A stretch of 64,000 nucleotides of DNA from Qipengyuania_B thermophila (GCF_004153605.1 NZ_SDSI01000002.1:789883-853882); one strand, 5' to 3'; shown: positions 30,508 to 40,120, counted from the stretch's first letter. Made by a program: numbers and translations. Notes: generated from the letters alone by a model not told the origin.

Positions 30508-31158
30508 ATGACCGGGGAGGCGGACACCGCGGGGCAGGCGCGCACCCGCCCGGTTCGCGCGGCCTATGGCGGCTCGATGCTGCGCGGCGGCTGCCTCACG
30601 GCCGCGCTGAGCACCCATTCCCTGCCGCTGTCCCTGCCCGGCAATGACGGCGCCGGGGCGCAGACGGCGCGAATGCTGGAGCAAAGCCTGTCCGGGGCGG
30701 CGGGAGGCGTGGCCCTCTTCATCCAGGCCCTTCCGTCCCGAGGAGTGGCGGGCCGGCCACGATTCGCGGCCCGGCTGCACTGGCTCGGCGCCGGCGGCAG
30801 CGCGTCGCCGGCCGGGCTGCATGCCGCGGCGCAAAGTGCCGGATTGCTGCCCCTGCTCCATCAACGGCTCGCGCAGGAGGCGGCCAGCGCGGCCGCACGG
30901 CTCGGCCTCGATCTCGTGCCGGACGCGGGCGGGGGCGACGGCGCAGAGGGTGCGGCGCTCCTGCTGCCGATGCGGGACGAGGACGAAGCTCGCCTTTCGC
31001 AGCGTCTCCCGGCCGCCGCGGCCTCGTGCCGCTGCCCGACCGGCCGCGGCAGCCCTGCGTCCGGTGCGGTCGGACCCGCGGGTTCCGGTCCCGCCAACCA
31101 GGCGCGCGGCCCTTGCCTGCCGGTCTCGCTGTTCGGGCGCGAGCCGGGGCGAGGATGA
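30508..31158 (+). CDS. Protein of unknown function, divergent from btuB
   Basis: A 216-residue reading frame with host-like codon use and a strong GGAGGAG ribosome binding site 7 bases before the ATG. It has no signal peptide or membrane helix. Visible features are AAYGGSMLRGGCLTAALS near the N terminus, an Ala/Leu-rich helical middle (LHAAAQSAGLLPLLHQRLAQEAAS) and an irregular Pro/Arg/Gly-rich C terminus after about residue 165 that looks less constrained. I do not recognise it. It is divergent from the B12 riboswitch operon, so a link to corrinoid metabolism is possible but unproven. A frameshift near 31000 that alters the C terminus cannot be excluded. Confidence 0.6.
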   Translation: MTGEADTAGQARTRPVRAAYGGSMLRGGCLTAALSTHSLPLSLPGNDGAGAQTARMLEQSLSGAAGGVALFIQALPSRGVAGRPRFAARLHWLGAGGSASPAGLHAAAQSAGLLPLLHQRLAQEAASAAARLGLDLVPDAGGGDGAEGAALLLPMRDEDEARLSQRLPAAAASCRCPTGRGSPASGAVGPAGSGPANQARGPCLPVSLFGREPGRG

Positions 31159-31349
31159 CGGGGCCGCTGCGCCGGCGACGGTGTCGGCGCAAAGCGGCGG
31201 CAAGGAGGTTGCAATCGCCTGTTGCCCCGCCTAGTCGCCCGCAGGACGACGACCGATCATCGCGCGCCGTCTCCGTGCCGCTTGCGCAGTTCCGACCGGC
31301 AGCGCGGCCGCACGGGATCGGCGCCACTGACGCAAAGGATCACGGACAC

Positions 31350-32324
31350 ATGAGCACCACCCGCGGCCGCCGCAAGATCGCCCTGGTCGGCGCCGGCATG
31401 ATCGGCGGCACCCTCGCCCATCTCGCCGCGAAGAAGGAAATGGGCGACATCGTCCTGTTCGACATCGCGGAAGGCGTGCCTCAGGGCAAGGCGCTGGACC
31501 TGGCGCAATGCGGCCCTGTCGAAGGGTTCGACGCGAAGATCACCGGCACGAACGACTACGCCGACATTGCCGGGGCGGATGTGGTGATCGTCACTGCCGG
31601 GGTCCCCCGCAAGCCGGGGATGAGCCGGGACGACCTGCTCGGCATCAACCTCAAGGTGATGAAGGCCGTTGGCGAAGGCATCCGCGACAACTGTCCCGAC
31701 GCCTTTGTGATCTGCATCACCAATCCGCTGGACGCGATGGTCTGGGCGCTCCGCGAATATTCCGGCCTGCCGCACAACAAGGTGGTCGGCATGGCCGGCG
31801 TGCTCGACAGCGCGCGGTTTGCGACCTTCCTCGCCTGGGAATTCGGGGTCAGCGTGAAGGACGTCAACGCCTTCGTGCTGGGCGGACATGGCGACACGAT
31901 GGTGCCGGTGCTGTCCTACTCCACCATCAGCGGCATCCCGGTGGGCGACCTCGTCAAGCAGGGCCGCTCCTCGCAGGCCAAGCTCGACGAGATCGTCAAG
32001 CGCACCCGCAACGGCGGCGGCGAGATCGTCGGCCTGCTCAAGACCGGCAGCGCCTATTACGCCCCCGCCACCAGCGCCATCGCCATGGCCGAAGCGTATC
32101 TGGGCGACCAGAAGCGCATCCTCCCCGTGGCGGCCTATGTCGAGGGCAAGTATGGCCTCGACGGCCTCTATGTCGGCGTCCCGGCGGTGATCGGCGCAAA
32201 CGGCATCGAGGAGGTGGTCGAGATCGCCCTGTCGGACGAGGAGAAGGCGAACCTCAAGGTTTCGACCGATGCGGTCGAGGAACTGCTGGTGGCTTGCAGA
32301 GGGATGGACAGCGCGCTGGCGTGA
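31350..32324 (+). CDS. mdh: Malate dehydrogenase
   Basis: The 324-residue, LDH-like NAD-dependent enzyme interconverts malate and oxaloacetate. Visible are the dinucleotide loop VGAGMIGG (residues 13-20), the Asp that selects NAD (LFDIAEG), the substrate arginine loop VPRKPGMSRDDLLGIN, ITNPLDAMVW and the catalytic His in LGGHGDTMVP. AAGGA lies upstream of the ATG at 31350. It opens the TCA-cycle block. A 176-base gap separates it from sucD, so sucD may have its own promoter. Confidence 0.97.
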   Translation: MSTTRGRRKIALVGAGMIGGTLAHLAAKKEMGDIVLFDIAEGVPQGKALDLAQCGPVEGFDAKITGTNDYADIAGADVVIVTAGVPRKPGMSRDDLLGINLKVMKAVGEGIRDNCPDAFVICITNPLDAMVWALREYSGLPHNKVVGMAGVLDSARFATFLAWEFGVSVKDVNAFVLGGHGDTMVPVLSYSTISGIPVGDLVKQGRSSQAKLDEIVKRTRNGGGEIVGLLKTGSAYYAPATSAIAMAEAYLGDQKRILPVAAYVEGKYGLDGLYVGVPAVIGANGIEEVVEIALSDEEKANLKVSTDAVEELLVACRGMDSALA

Positions 32325-32500
32325 GGACAGGTGTCGGCTCGAGTCTTCGAAATCGGAGCGGGTTCGCGCAGCGACGGTGCAAATGCGCGACGCCGACGCA
32401 TGAAGCCGCCCTTTCTCTTCTTGCCGTCTTCCGCTTGTTCCTGACCCCAAGAGTTTGCGTGATTGTCTGGATCGCCAAGTATCATCGAAGGAAGCATTGA

Positions 32501-33391
32501 ATGTCCATCCTCGTCGACAAGAACACCAAGGTCATCACCCAGGGGATGACCGGGGAAACCGGCACCTTCCACACTCAGCAGGCGCTCGACTACGGAACGC
32601 AGATGGTGGCGGGGGTGACGCCGGGCAAAGGGGGCACCACCCATCTCGGCCTGCCGGTGTTCAACACCGTGCGCGAGGCAAAGGCGGAAACCGGCGCGAC
32701 GGCATCCGTGATCTACGTCCCGCCGCCCTTCGCCGCGGACTCGATCCTCGAGGCGATCGATGCGGAGATTCCGCTGATCGTGACGATCACCGAAGGCATC
32801 CCCGTGCTCGACATGGTGCGGGTGAAGCGGGCGCTGACCGGCTCCAAGTCGCGCCTGATCGGCCCGAACTGTCCCGGCGTGCTGACGCCGGGCGAGTGCA
32901 AGATCGGCATCATGCCCGGCTCCATCTTCAAGAAAGGCAGCGTGGGCGTCGTCTCGCGCTCGGGCACGCTGACTTACGAGGCGGTGCACCAGACCACGGC
33001 CGTCGGCCTCGGCCAGTCCACGGCCGTCGGCATCGGCGGCGACCCGGTGAACGGCACCAACTTCATCGACGTGCTCGACCTGTTCCTGTCGGACGACGAG
33101 ACCAAGTCGATCATCATGATCGGCGAGATCGGCGGCTCCGCGGAAGAGGAGGCGGCCGCCTTCATCAAGGAACAGCGCGCCAAGGGCCGCTCCAAGCCGA
33201 TGGTCGGCTTCATCGCCGGCCGCACCGCGCCTCCGGGACGCCGCATGGGGCACGCCGGCGCGATCGTGTCGGGCGGCCAGGGCGGCGCGGAGGACAAGAT
33301 CGCCGCGATGGAAGATGCCGGCATCCGCGTCGCGCAGTCGCCCTCGGAACTGGGCACCACGCTGGACGCTCTGTTGAAAGAGCTGGTGTGA
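32501..33391 (+). CDS. sucD: Succinate-CoA ligase, alpha subunit
   Basis: The alpha subunit carries the phosphohistidine and binds CoA in succinyl-CoA synthetase. The 296-residue protein shows the CoA-binding QGMTGETGTFHTQQAL, PPPFAADSI, IGPNCPGVL and the active-site His in GHAGAIVSGG. GAAGGA precedes the ATG at 32501. The beta subunit gene sucC is not next to it, as it would be in most proteobacteria, so it must lie elsewhere. sucA follows after 43 bases. Confidence 0.97.
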   Translation: MSILVDKNTKVITQGMTGETGTFHTQQALDYGTQMVAGVTPGKGGTTHLGLPVFNTVREAKAETGATASVIYVPPPFAADSILEAIDAEIPLIVTITEGIPVLDMVRVKRALTGSKSRLIGPNCPGVLTPGECKIGIMPGSIFKKGSVGVVSRSGTLTYEAVHQTTAVGLGQSTAVGIGGDPVNGTNFIDVLDLFLSDDETKSIIMIGEIGGSAEEEAAAFIKEQRAKGRSKPMVGFIAGRTAPPGRRMGHAGAIVSGGQGGAEDKIAAMEDAGIRVAQSPSELGTTLDALLKELV

Positions 33392-33434
33392 CCGCAGGGG
33401 TGCGGATGCGCGCGCGCTGACGGCGAGGAGTTGT

Positions 33435-36239
33435 ATGGGACACGAGGCGCACGGCTTTCTGCCTGAGTTCACCGACCAGGAAGCGGCTCCGCGCGGGCCG
33501 TCCTGGGCCAATCCGCGTTGGCCGCTTGATGGACCTGACGCGGACGATCTGGCGCGCGCGCTTGATCCGACGGCGATGACGCTGGCGGTCGAGAAGGCCG
33601 CCGCCGCCTCCGGCAGGCCGCTCGACCGGCAGGCGCTGGTGCAGGCGGCGGACGACTCGATCCGCGCGATGCTGATGATCCGCACCTATCGGGTGCGCGG
33701 CCACCTTGCGGCGGATCTCGATCCGCTCGGTCTTGCCCGGCGCGAGCTGCCCGACGATCTCAAGCTGGAATGGCATTTCGGCCCCGACGCGCTCGACCGG
33801 GAAGTCTATGTCGGCGGCAATCTCGGGCGCGACTGGGTCACGCCGCGCGAGCTGTGCGACCTGCTGCGCCGGGACTACTGCGGCAAGGTCGGGCTGGAAT
33901 ACATGCACATCGCGGATGTGGAGGAGCGGCGCTTCCTCCAGGACCGCTTCGAAAGCCCGGAGGAGACGATCCAGTTCACCCCCGAAGGCAAGCGGGCGAT
34001 CCTGTCGGCCGTGATCCGGGGGGAGGAATTCGAGAATTTCCTCGGCCGCAAATATGTTGGCACCAAGCGCTTCGGACTCGATGGCGGGGAAAGCATGATC
34101 CCGGCGCTGGAGGCGGTGATCAAGCACGGCGGCCAGGCCGGCGTGCGCGAGATCATCTACGGCATGGCGCATCGCGGGCGGCTCAACGTCCTCGCCAATG
34201 TCATGGCCAAGCCCTACCGCGTGATCTTCCACGAATTCCAGGGCGGCAGCGCCAATCCCGAGGATGTGGGCGGGTCCGGGGACGTCAAGTATCACCTCGG
34301 CACCAGCACCGACCGCGCCTTCGAGGGCATCGAGGTGCACATGAGCCTCGTGCCCAATCCCTCGCACCTCGAGGCGGTCAATCCCGTGGTGCTGGGCAAG
34401 GCGCGGGCGGAGCAGGCGTTCCGCGACGACCTGACGCGCCACAGCCAGGTGCTGCCCGTGCTGATCCATGGCGACGCCGCGTTCGCCGGACAGGGCATCG
34501 TGTGGGAATGCCTCGGCTTTTCGGGCGTGAAGGGCTACAACACCGGCGGCTGCATCCACTTCATCATCAACAACCAGATCGGCTTCACCACCTCGCCGCA
34601 GTTCGCCCGTTCCTCGCCCTACCCGTCCGACGTGGCGAAGGGCGTTCAGGCGCCGATCCTGCACGTCAACGGCGACGACCCCGAGGCCGTCACCTTCGCC
34701 TGCAAGCTGGCCGTCGAATACCGGCAGAAGTTCGGGCGCGACATCGTGATCGACATGTGGTGCTATCGCCGCTTCGGTCACAACGAGGGCGACGAGCCGG
34801 GCTTCACCCAGCCGGTGATGTACGACGCCATCCGCCGCCATCCCAAGGTCAGCGCGCTCTACAGCCAGCGGCTGATCGCGGAGGGTGTCATCGACGAGAG
34901 CTTCGCGCAGGCCTGCGTCGACGAGTTCACGGCGCGGCTGAACGAGGAGTTCGCCGCGTCGGCCGACTACCGCGCCAACGAGGCGGACTGGTTCGGCGGC
35001 CGCTGGTCGGGACTGAGCAAGCCGGCCGACCCCGAAACGGCCCGCCGCAATGTCGACACCGCCATCGATCGCGAGCTGTTCGACCGGCTGGGCCGGGTGC
35101 TGACGACCGTGCCCGAAGGGCTGAACATCCACCGGACGCTGGGCCGGGTGATCGACGCCAAGCGCGAGATGTTCGCCACCGGCGAAGGGATCGACTGGGC
35201 GACGGCGGAGGCGCTGGCCTTCGGCAGCCTCGTCGCGGAAGGATACGGCGTGCGCCTGTCAGGGCAGGATTCCGGCCGGGGGACGTTCTCGCAGCGGCAC
35301 GCGGTCTGGCACGACCAAGTCAACGAGACGCGCTTCGTGCCGCTCGCGGCGATCGAGGGCGGCCGGTTCGAGGTCTATGACAGCCCGCTGTCCGAATACG
35401 GCGTGCTCGGGTTCGAGTACGGCTTCGCCATGGCCGATCCCAAGACGCTGGTGCTGTGGGAGGCGCAGTTCGGCGACTTCGCGAACGGCGCGCAGATCAT
35501 GATCGACCAGTTCGTCGCCAGCGGCGAGTCGAAGTGGCTCCGCGCCAACGGTCTGGTGATGCTGCTGCCCCACGGCTACGAGGGACAGGGGCCGGAGCAC
35601 TCCTCCGCCCGGCTGGAACGGTTCCTGCAGCTGTGCGCGGAGGACAATCTGCAGGTGTGCAACATCACCGTGCCGTCGAACTACTTCCATGTCCTGCGGC
35701 GTCAGATGCTCCGTCCGTTCCGCAAGCCGCTCGTCATCATGACCCCCAAGAGCCTGCTGCGCCTGCCGCAGGCGCGCTCGTCGGCGGAGGAATTCCTGGG
35801 CGAAAGTCACTTCCGCCGCATCGTCAGCGACGTGCGCGACATTCCCGACGCGCAGGTGCGCCGCCTCGTGCTGTGCTCGGGCAAGGTCGCCTACGATCTC
35901 ATGCAGCGGCGCGACGAGGAGGATCTGCGGGACGTGTCCATCGTCCGGCTCGAGCAGCTTTATCCCTTCCCCGGCGAACCGCTCGCCAAGCGCCTGGCGC
36001 GGATGACAGGGCTGCAGGAGATCGTCTGGTGCCAGGAGGAGCCGGCCAATGGCGGCGCGTGGACCTTCGTCGACCGCCTGATCGAGCAGGCCGCGCACGC
36101 GGCGGGCCACGCCGCCCTGCGCCCCGTCTATGCCGGGCGGGACGCGGCCGCCTCCCCCGCCACCGGCTATGCCAAACGCCACCAGGCGCAGCAGGAAGCC
36201 CTTGTCGCCGAGGCGCTGGGCCTTAAGGAGGCGCGGTGA
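33435..36239 (+). CDS. sucA: 2-oxoglutarate dehydrogenase E1 component
   Basis: The 934-residue thiamine-diphosphate enzyme decarboxylates 2-oxoglutarate and passes the succinyl group to the lipoyl domain of E2. Visible are the N-terminal E2-binding segment, GMAHRGRLNVLANV, HLGTSTDR, the ThDP motif GDAAFAGQGIVWE, the long RRFGHNEGDEP block, and the pyrimidine-domain segments RGTFSQRHAV and LLPHGYEGQGPEHSSAR. GAGGAG is 6 bases before the ATG. sucB starts 27 bases after the stop. Confidence 0.97.
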   Translation: MGHEAHGFLPEFTDQEAAPRGPSWANPRWPLDGPDADDLARALDPTAMTLAVEKAAAASGRPLDRQALVQAADDSIRAMLMIRTYRVRGHLAADLDPLGLARRELPDDLKLEWHFGPDALDREVYVGGNLGRDWVTPRELCDLLRRDYCGKVGLEYMHIADVEERRFLQDRFESPEETIQFTPEGKRAILSAVIRGEEFENFLGRKYVGTKRFGLDGGESMIPALEAVIKHGGQAGVREIIYGMAHRGRLNVLANVMAKPYRVIFHEFQGGSANPEDVGGSGDVKYHLGTSTDRAFEGIEVHMSLVPNPSHLEAVNPVVLGKARAEQAFRDDLTRHSQVLPVLIHGDAAFAGQGIVWECLGFSGVKGYNTGGCIHFIINNQIGFTTSPQFARSSPYPSDVAKGVQAPILHVNGDDPEAVTFACKLAVEYRQKFGRDIVIDMWCYRRFGHNEGDEPGFTQPVMYDAIRRHPKVSALYSQRLIAEGVIDESFAQACVDEFTARLNEEFAASADYRANEADWFGGRWSGLSKPADPETARRNVDTAIDRELFDRLGRVLTTVPEGLNIHRTLGRVIDAKREMFATGEGIDWATAEALAFGSLVAEGYGVRLSGQDSGRGTFSQRHAVWHDQVNETRFVPLAAIEGGRFEVYDSPLSEYGVLGFEYGFAMADPKTLVLWEAQFGDFANGAQIMIDQFVASGESKWLRANGLVMLLPHGYEGQGPEHSSARLERFLQLCAEDNLQVCNITVPSNYFHVLRRQMLRPFRKPLVIMTPKSLLRLPQARSSAEEFLGESHFRRIVSDVRDIPDAQVRRLVLCSGKVAYDLMQRRDEEDLRDVSIVRLEQLYPFPGEPLAKRLARMTGLQEIVWCQEEPANGGAWTFVDRLIEQAAHAAGHAALRPVYAGRDAAASPATGYAKRHQAQQEALVAEALGLKEAR

Positions 36240-36266
36240 AGGAACGGAACAGTCTGGGGCTGCTGC

Positions 36267-37505
36267 ATGTCGACTGAGATCAAGGTGCCCGCGCTGGGCG
36301 AATCGGTGACGGAAGGCACCATCGCCGAATGGCTGAAGCAGCCCGGCGATGCCGTGGCCGTGGACGAGCCGATCGTCAGCCTCGAAACGGACAAGGTCGC
36401 GGTCGAGGTGCCCTCCCCCGTCGCCGGCGTCCTGGAGGAGCAGCGGGTCGGCGTGGGCAAAACCGTTCAGGTCGGCGCGGTGATCGCGACCGTTGCCGAG
36501 GGCGGCGCAGGAGCCGCTCCGGCCGGACGCGCGCCGGCCACGTCGGAAGGCGCGACGGAAGAAAAGCCTCGTGCGGCGGAACCCGGTGCCGGCAAGGCGC
36601 AGCCTTCGGCCGCAACGCGGGCGGCCGATGCGGCTCCGGTGCTGTCCCCGTCGGTGCGCCGCGCCGTGCAGGAAACGGGCGTCGATCCGGCGACGGTTGC
36701 GGGCACGGGTCGTGGCGGCCGGCTGACCAAGGAGGACATCGCCGCCGCCGCGCGCGCGAGCGAAGCCGCCGAGGCGCCTTCTCCCCCATCCGCCGCGACC
36801 GGCGAGCGTCGCGAGGAACGCGTGCGCATGACGCGCATGCGCCAGACGATCGCCCGGCGGCTGAAGTCGGCGCAGGACACGGCCGCCCTGCTCACCACCT
36901 TCAACGACTGCGACATGAGCGCCGTCATCGACGCGCGCAACCGCTACAAGGATTTGTTCGCCAAGAAGCACGAGGTGCGGCTGGGCTTCATGGGCTTCTT
37001 CGCCAAGGCGGCGTGCCTGGCGCTCAAGGACGTGCCGGCGGTCAATGCCTACATCGATGGCGAGGAGATCGTCTATCACGACTATGTCGACATCTCGGTC
37101 GCGGTCAGCGCACCGGGTGGGCTGGTCGTGCCGGTGGTGCGCGACGCCGATCGCAAGAGCTTCGCCCAGATCGAGAAGGACATCGCCGATTTCGGCGCGC
37201 GGGCGAAGAACGGCGCGCTGACCATGGACGATATGCGCGGCGGCACCTTCACCATTTCCAATGGCGGGGTGTTCGGCTCGCTGATGTCGACGCCCATCAT
37301 CAACCCGCCGCAGAGCGCGGTTCTCGGCCTCCACCGGATCGAGGACCGTCCGGTCGTGCGCGACGGCCAGGTGGTGGTGCGGCCGATGATGTATCTGGCC
37401 CTCAGCTACGACCACCGCCTGATCGACGGGCGGGAGGCGGTCACGGCGCTCAAGATCATCAAGGACGCGATCGAGGATCCCACCCGGTTGCTGATCGATC
37501 TCTAA
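36267..37505 (+). CDS. sucB: Dihydrolipoyl succinyltransferase (E2 of 2-oxoglutarate dehydrogenase)
   Basis: The 412-residue protein has one lipoyl domain (1-78) with the lipoylated Lys43 in LETDKVAVE. An Ala/Glu-rich linker leads to a peripheral subunit-binding domain (about 128-163: SPSVRRAVQETGVDP, GTGRGGRLTKEDI), followed by the catalytic domain with the final HRLIDGREAV, whose His and Asp act in transfer. It forms the core of the complex with SucA and Lpd. No clear Shine-Dalgarno lies directly before the ATG, so coupling to sucA is likely. Confidence 0.96.
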   Translation: MSTEIKVPALGESVTEGTIAEWLKQPGDAVAVDEPIVSLETDKVAVEVPSPVAGVLEEQRVGVGKTVQVGAVIATVAEGGAGAAPAGRAPATSEGATEEKPRAAEPGAGKAQPSAATRAADAAPVLSPSVRRAVQETGVDPATVAGTGRGGRLTKEDIAAAARASEAAEAPSPPSAATGERREERVRMTRMRQTIARRLKSAQDTAALLTTFNDCDMSAVIDARNRYKDLFAKKHEVRLGFMGFFAKAACLALKDVPAVNAYIDGEEIVYHDYVDISVAVSAPGGLVVPVVRDADRKSFAQIEKDIADFGARAKNGALTMDDMRGGTFTISNGGVFGSLMSTPIINPPQSAVLGLHRIEDRPVVRDGQVVVRPMMYLALSYDHRLIDGREAVTALKIIKDAIEDPTRLLIDL

Positions 37506-37589
37506 GCGCCTAGGTCACGCACAGGCGCGCAGGCGCGCGCGTTCCGTGGACACGTGAAGGAGAAGCCGGCGCCCGCCGGCGTGACAGGC

Positions 37590-38996
37590 ATGGCTGAACA
37601 GGATTTCGACTACGACGTGCTGGTGATCGGTGCCGGACCGGGGGGCTATGTGGCCGCCATCCGCGCTGCGCAGCTTGGCCTGCGGACCGCCTGCGCCGAA
37701 AGCCGCGACACGCTCGGCGGCACTTGCCTCAATGTGGGCTGCATCCCGTCCAAGGCGCTGCTGCACGGCTCTGAGCTGTTCGAGGAGGCGGCGCACGGCC
37801 ATTTTGCCACCTGGGGCATCAAGGCGCAGGTGGAACTCGATCTCGACGCGATGCAGGCCGAGAAGCGCAAGGCCGTGGGCGAGCTGACCGGCGGCATCGA
37901 GTTCCTGTTCAAGAAGAACAAGGTCACCTGGCTCAAGGGCCATGCCGCGTTCGAGGGCGCGCACACGGTGCGTGTGGGCGATCAGACGGTGTCCGCGCGC
38001 GACATTGTCATCGCCACCGGTTCCAGCGTCACGCCGCTGCCGGGCGTTCCGGTCGACAACGAGAAGCTGCGCATCGTCGACAGCACGGGCGCGCTCGCTC
38101 TCCCCGAGGTGCCTGATCATCTGGTGGTGATCGGCGGCGGGGTGATCGGCCTCGAACTCGGCAGCGTGTGGCGGCGGCTCGGCGCGCGGGTCACGGTCGT
38201 CGAGTATCTCGACCAGCTGCTGCCGGGCATGGACGGCGATGTCCGCAAGGAAGCGGCAAAGATCTTCAGGAAACAGGGCATGGAACTGCGTCTCGCGACC
38301 AAGGTCACGGGCGCACGGGAAGGCGAGAACGGAGTCACGCTGACGCTTGAGCCTGCGGCGGGCGGGACGCAGGAGACGCTGGAGGCCAGCCACGTGCTCG
38401 TCGCCATCGGGCGGCGCCCCCACACCGAGGGGCTGAACCTCGACTCGATCGGCCTTGCCACGAACAGCCGCGGCCAGATCGAGACCGATCACGACTTCCG
38501 CACCGCCGTTGACGGCGTGTGGGCGATCGGCGATGTGGTGCCCGGCCCCATGCTGGCGCACAAGGCCGAAGACGAAGGCATCGCCGTGGCCGAAAACATC
38601 GCCGGGCAGACGGGCATCGTGAACCATGCGGTTATCCCGTCAGTCGTGTACACAAGCCCCGAAATCGCCGGTGTCGGCCTGACCGAGGAGGAGGCCAAGG
38701 CGAACGGCCACGCGGTCAAGGTGGGCAAGTTCCCGATGATGGCCAACAGCCGCGCCAAGGCGAACCGCGACACGGACGGCTTCGTCAAGGTCATTGCCGA
38801 GGCGGACAGCGACCGTGTGCTCGGCGTGTGGATCATCAACTCGCTCGCCGGCACGATGATCGCGCAGGCCGCGCAGGCCATGGAGTTCGGCGCGACGTCC
38901 GAGGACATCGCCTACACCTGCCACGCCCACCCGACCCACTCGGAAGCGCTGAAAGAGGCGGCGATGGCGGTGCAGGGCAAGCCGATCCACATCTGA
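37590..38996 (+). CDS. lpdA: Dihydrolipoyl dehydrogenase (E3)
   Basis: The 468-residue FAD enzyme reoxidises dihydrolipoyl groups with NAD. The FAD loop is VIGAGPGGYVAA (residues 12-23), the redox disulphide is Cys46/Cys51 in GGTCLNVGCIPSK, the NAD-binding loop is VIGGGVIGLELG and the C-terminal His-Glu pair is in HAHPTHSEALKEA. The ATG at 37590 is the best family start. A GTG at 37554 with AAGGAG just after it would add 12 residues. The stop overlaps the next start as TGATG. Confidence 0.96.
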   Translation: MAEQDFDYDVLVIGAGPGGYVAAIRAAQLGLRTACAESRDTLGGTCLNVGCIPSKALLHGSELFEEAAHGHFATWGIKAQVELDLDAMQAEKRKAVGELTGGIEFLFKKNKVTWLKGHAAFEGAHTVRVGDQTVSARDIVIATGSSVTPLPGVPVDNEKLRIVDSTGALALPEVPDHLVVIGGGVIGLELGSVWRRLGARVTVVEYLDQLLPGMDGDVRKEAAKIFRKQGMELRLATKVTGAREGENGVTLTLEPAAGGTQETLEASHVLVAIGRRPHTEGLNLDSIGLATNSRGQIETDHDFRTAVDGVWAIGDVVPGPMLAHKAEDEGIAVAENIAGQTGIVNHAVIPSVVYTSPEIAGVGLTEEEAKANGHAVKVGKFPMMANSRAKANRDTDGFVKVIAEADSDRVLGVWIINSLAGTMIAQAAQAMEFGATSEDIAYTCHAHPTHSEALKEAAMAVQGKPIHI

Positions 38997-39415
38997 TGGA
39001 GCGGCCTCCCTTTCACCTCGCCTTTCCGGTGCATGACCTTGCCGCGGCACGGCGTTTCTGGGGCGACGTGATGGGCTGCGCCGAAGGCCGGTCGAGCGCC
39101 GAGTGGATCGACTTCGATTTTCACGGGCACCAGATCGTCGCTCACCTCTCGCCTCCGAGAGGCGACGTGGCGGCGAACGCCGTGGATGGACACGCCGTGC
39201 CGGTGCCGCATTTCGGCGTGGTGCTCGCCATGGAGGAATGGGACGCGCTGGCGGAACGGCTGAGAGCGCACCGGATCGCCTTCGAGATCGAGCCGCACAT
39301 CCGCTTCCGCGGTCAGACGGGAGAGCAGGCGACGATGTTCTTCCGCGATCCATCCGGCAATGCGATCGAGATCAAGGCGTTCGCGGATCCGGCGCAGCTT
39401 TTCGCCAAGTCCTGA
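38996..39415 (+). CDS. VOC-superfamily (glyoxalase/bleomycin-resistance fold) protein
   Basis: A 139-residue single-domain VOC protein. The candidate metal ligands are His in the first strand (FHLAFPVHDL), His in PVPHFGVVL and Glu in GNAIEIKAF, after the usual FRDPSGN turn. It may be a dioxygenase or isomerase, but the substrate is unknown. The start codon overlaps the lpdA stop (TGATG), so it is translated with the 2-oxoglutarate dehydrogenase operon. Confidence 0.86.
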   Translation: MERPPFHLAFPVHDLAAARRFWGDVMGCAEGRSSAEWIDFDFHGHQIVAHLSPPRGDVAANAVDGHAVPVPHFGVVLAMEEWDALAERLRAHRIAFEIEPHIRFRGQTGEQATMFFRDPSGNAIEIKAFADPAQLFAKS

Positions 39416-39428
39416 GGACCCGCGCGCC

Positions 39429-40112
39429 GTGCGCCGTCTTGCCCGCTGGCACATCTGGCTCGGGTGGCTGGTGGCGGTGCCGCTGCTGCTGTGGACGCTG
39501 AGCGGTCTGGTCATGGTGTCGCGCCCGATCGAGGAGGTGCGCGGAGAGCACCTGCGGGCCGAGGGGCGGAGCGAGATTCTGCCGGCCGGCGAGCCGCTCA
39601 CGCTCGTCGTCCCGGCGGCGGCCGGACCGGTCGCGGAGGCGACGGTGCGCGTTCAGCATGGGCAGACGGTGGTGCTGCTCCGCCCGCCGCACGGGCCGGC
39701 GCAGCGTTACCGCCTCGACGGCGCGCCGCTTCCCGGCATTGATGAGGCGGCGGCGCGCGCCATCGCGGCGCAGGGTATCAGGGGCGGCAGGGAGATCGTG
39801 TCCGCCCGCCTGTTCCCGGCCGACTCCGCGCCGCTCGATTTCCGCCGCCCCATGCCGGCGTGGCAGGTGAGGTTCAGCGATGGCACGCGCGTCTATGTGG
39901 GCGAGCAGACAGGTGCCATCGAGGCGATCCGCACACGCTTCTGGCGGGTCTTCGATATCATGTGGGGGCTGCACATCATGGACCTGCGAGGCCGCGAGGC
40001 CACGCACCACCCGGTTCTGATCGTCTTCGCCGCCCTCGCCTTCGTGGCCGTCCTTGTCGGAACGGCGCTCCTGTTCCGGCGCCGCGCTCGTTCAGAATCG
40101 GCTAGACCCTGA
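39429..40112 (+). CDS. PepSY-domain membrane protein
   Basis: A 227-residue protein with a GTG start (39429). It has an N-terminal membrane helix (IWLGWLVAVPLLLWTLSGLVMV, about 8-30), a periplasmic PepSY-like region (about 60-185) and a second helix (VLIVFAALAFVAVLVGTALLF), followed by a basic tail. The motif TGAIEAIRTRFWRVFDIMWGLH before the second helix is typical of PepSY-associated TM proteins, which often accompany iron or cytochrome functions. Here it is 13 bases behind the VOC gene. Role unknown. Confidence 0.8.
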   Translation: MRRLARWHIWLGWLVAVPLLLWTLSGLVMVSRPIEEVRGEHLRAEGRSEILPAGEPLTLVVPAAAGPVAEATVRVQHGQTVVLLRPPHGPAQRYRLDGAPLPGIDEAAARAIAAQGIRGGREIVSARLFPADSAPLDFRRPMPAWQVRFSDGTRVYVGEQTGAIEAIRTRFWRVFDIMWGLHIMDLRGREATHHPVLIVFAALAFVAVLVGTALLFRRRARSESARP

Positions 40113-40120
40113 AAGAGCGC

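Noticed and set aside
30475..31203. A 242-codon minus-strand frame opposite the unknown gene at 30508
   Set aside because: The plus-strand frame has the ribosome binding site and better third-position GC. The minus-strand product is Arg/Ala-rich shadow sequence and overlaps the riboswitch side.
32325..32500. A -10-like TATCAT before sucD with an upstream TTGCGT
   Set aside because: The spacer is 19 bases, too long to support a promoter call.
33210..37415. Long open frames on the minus strand opposite sucA and sucB
   Set aside because: They are antisense shadows of clear enzymes. No ribosome binding site or protein-like pattern.
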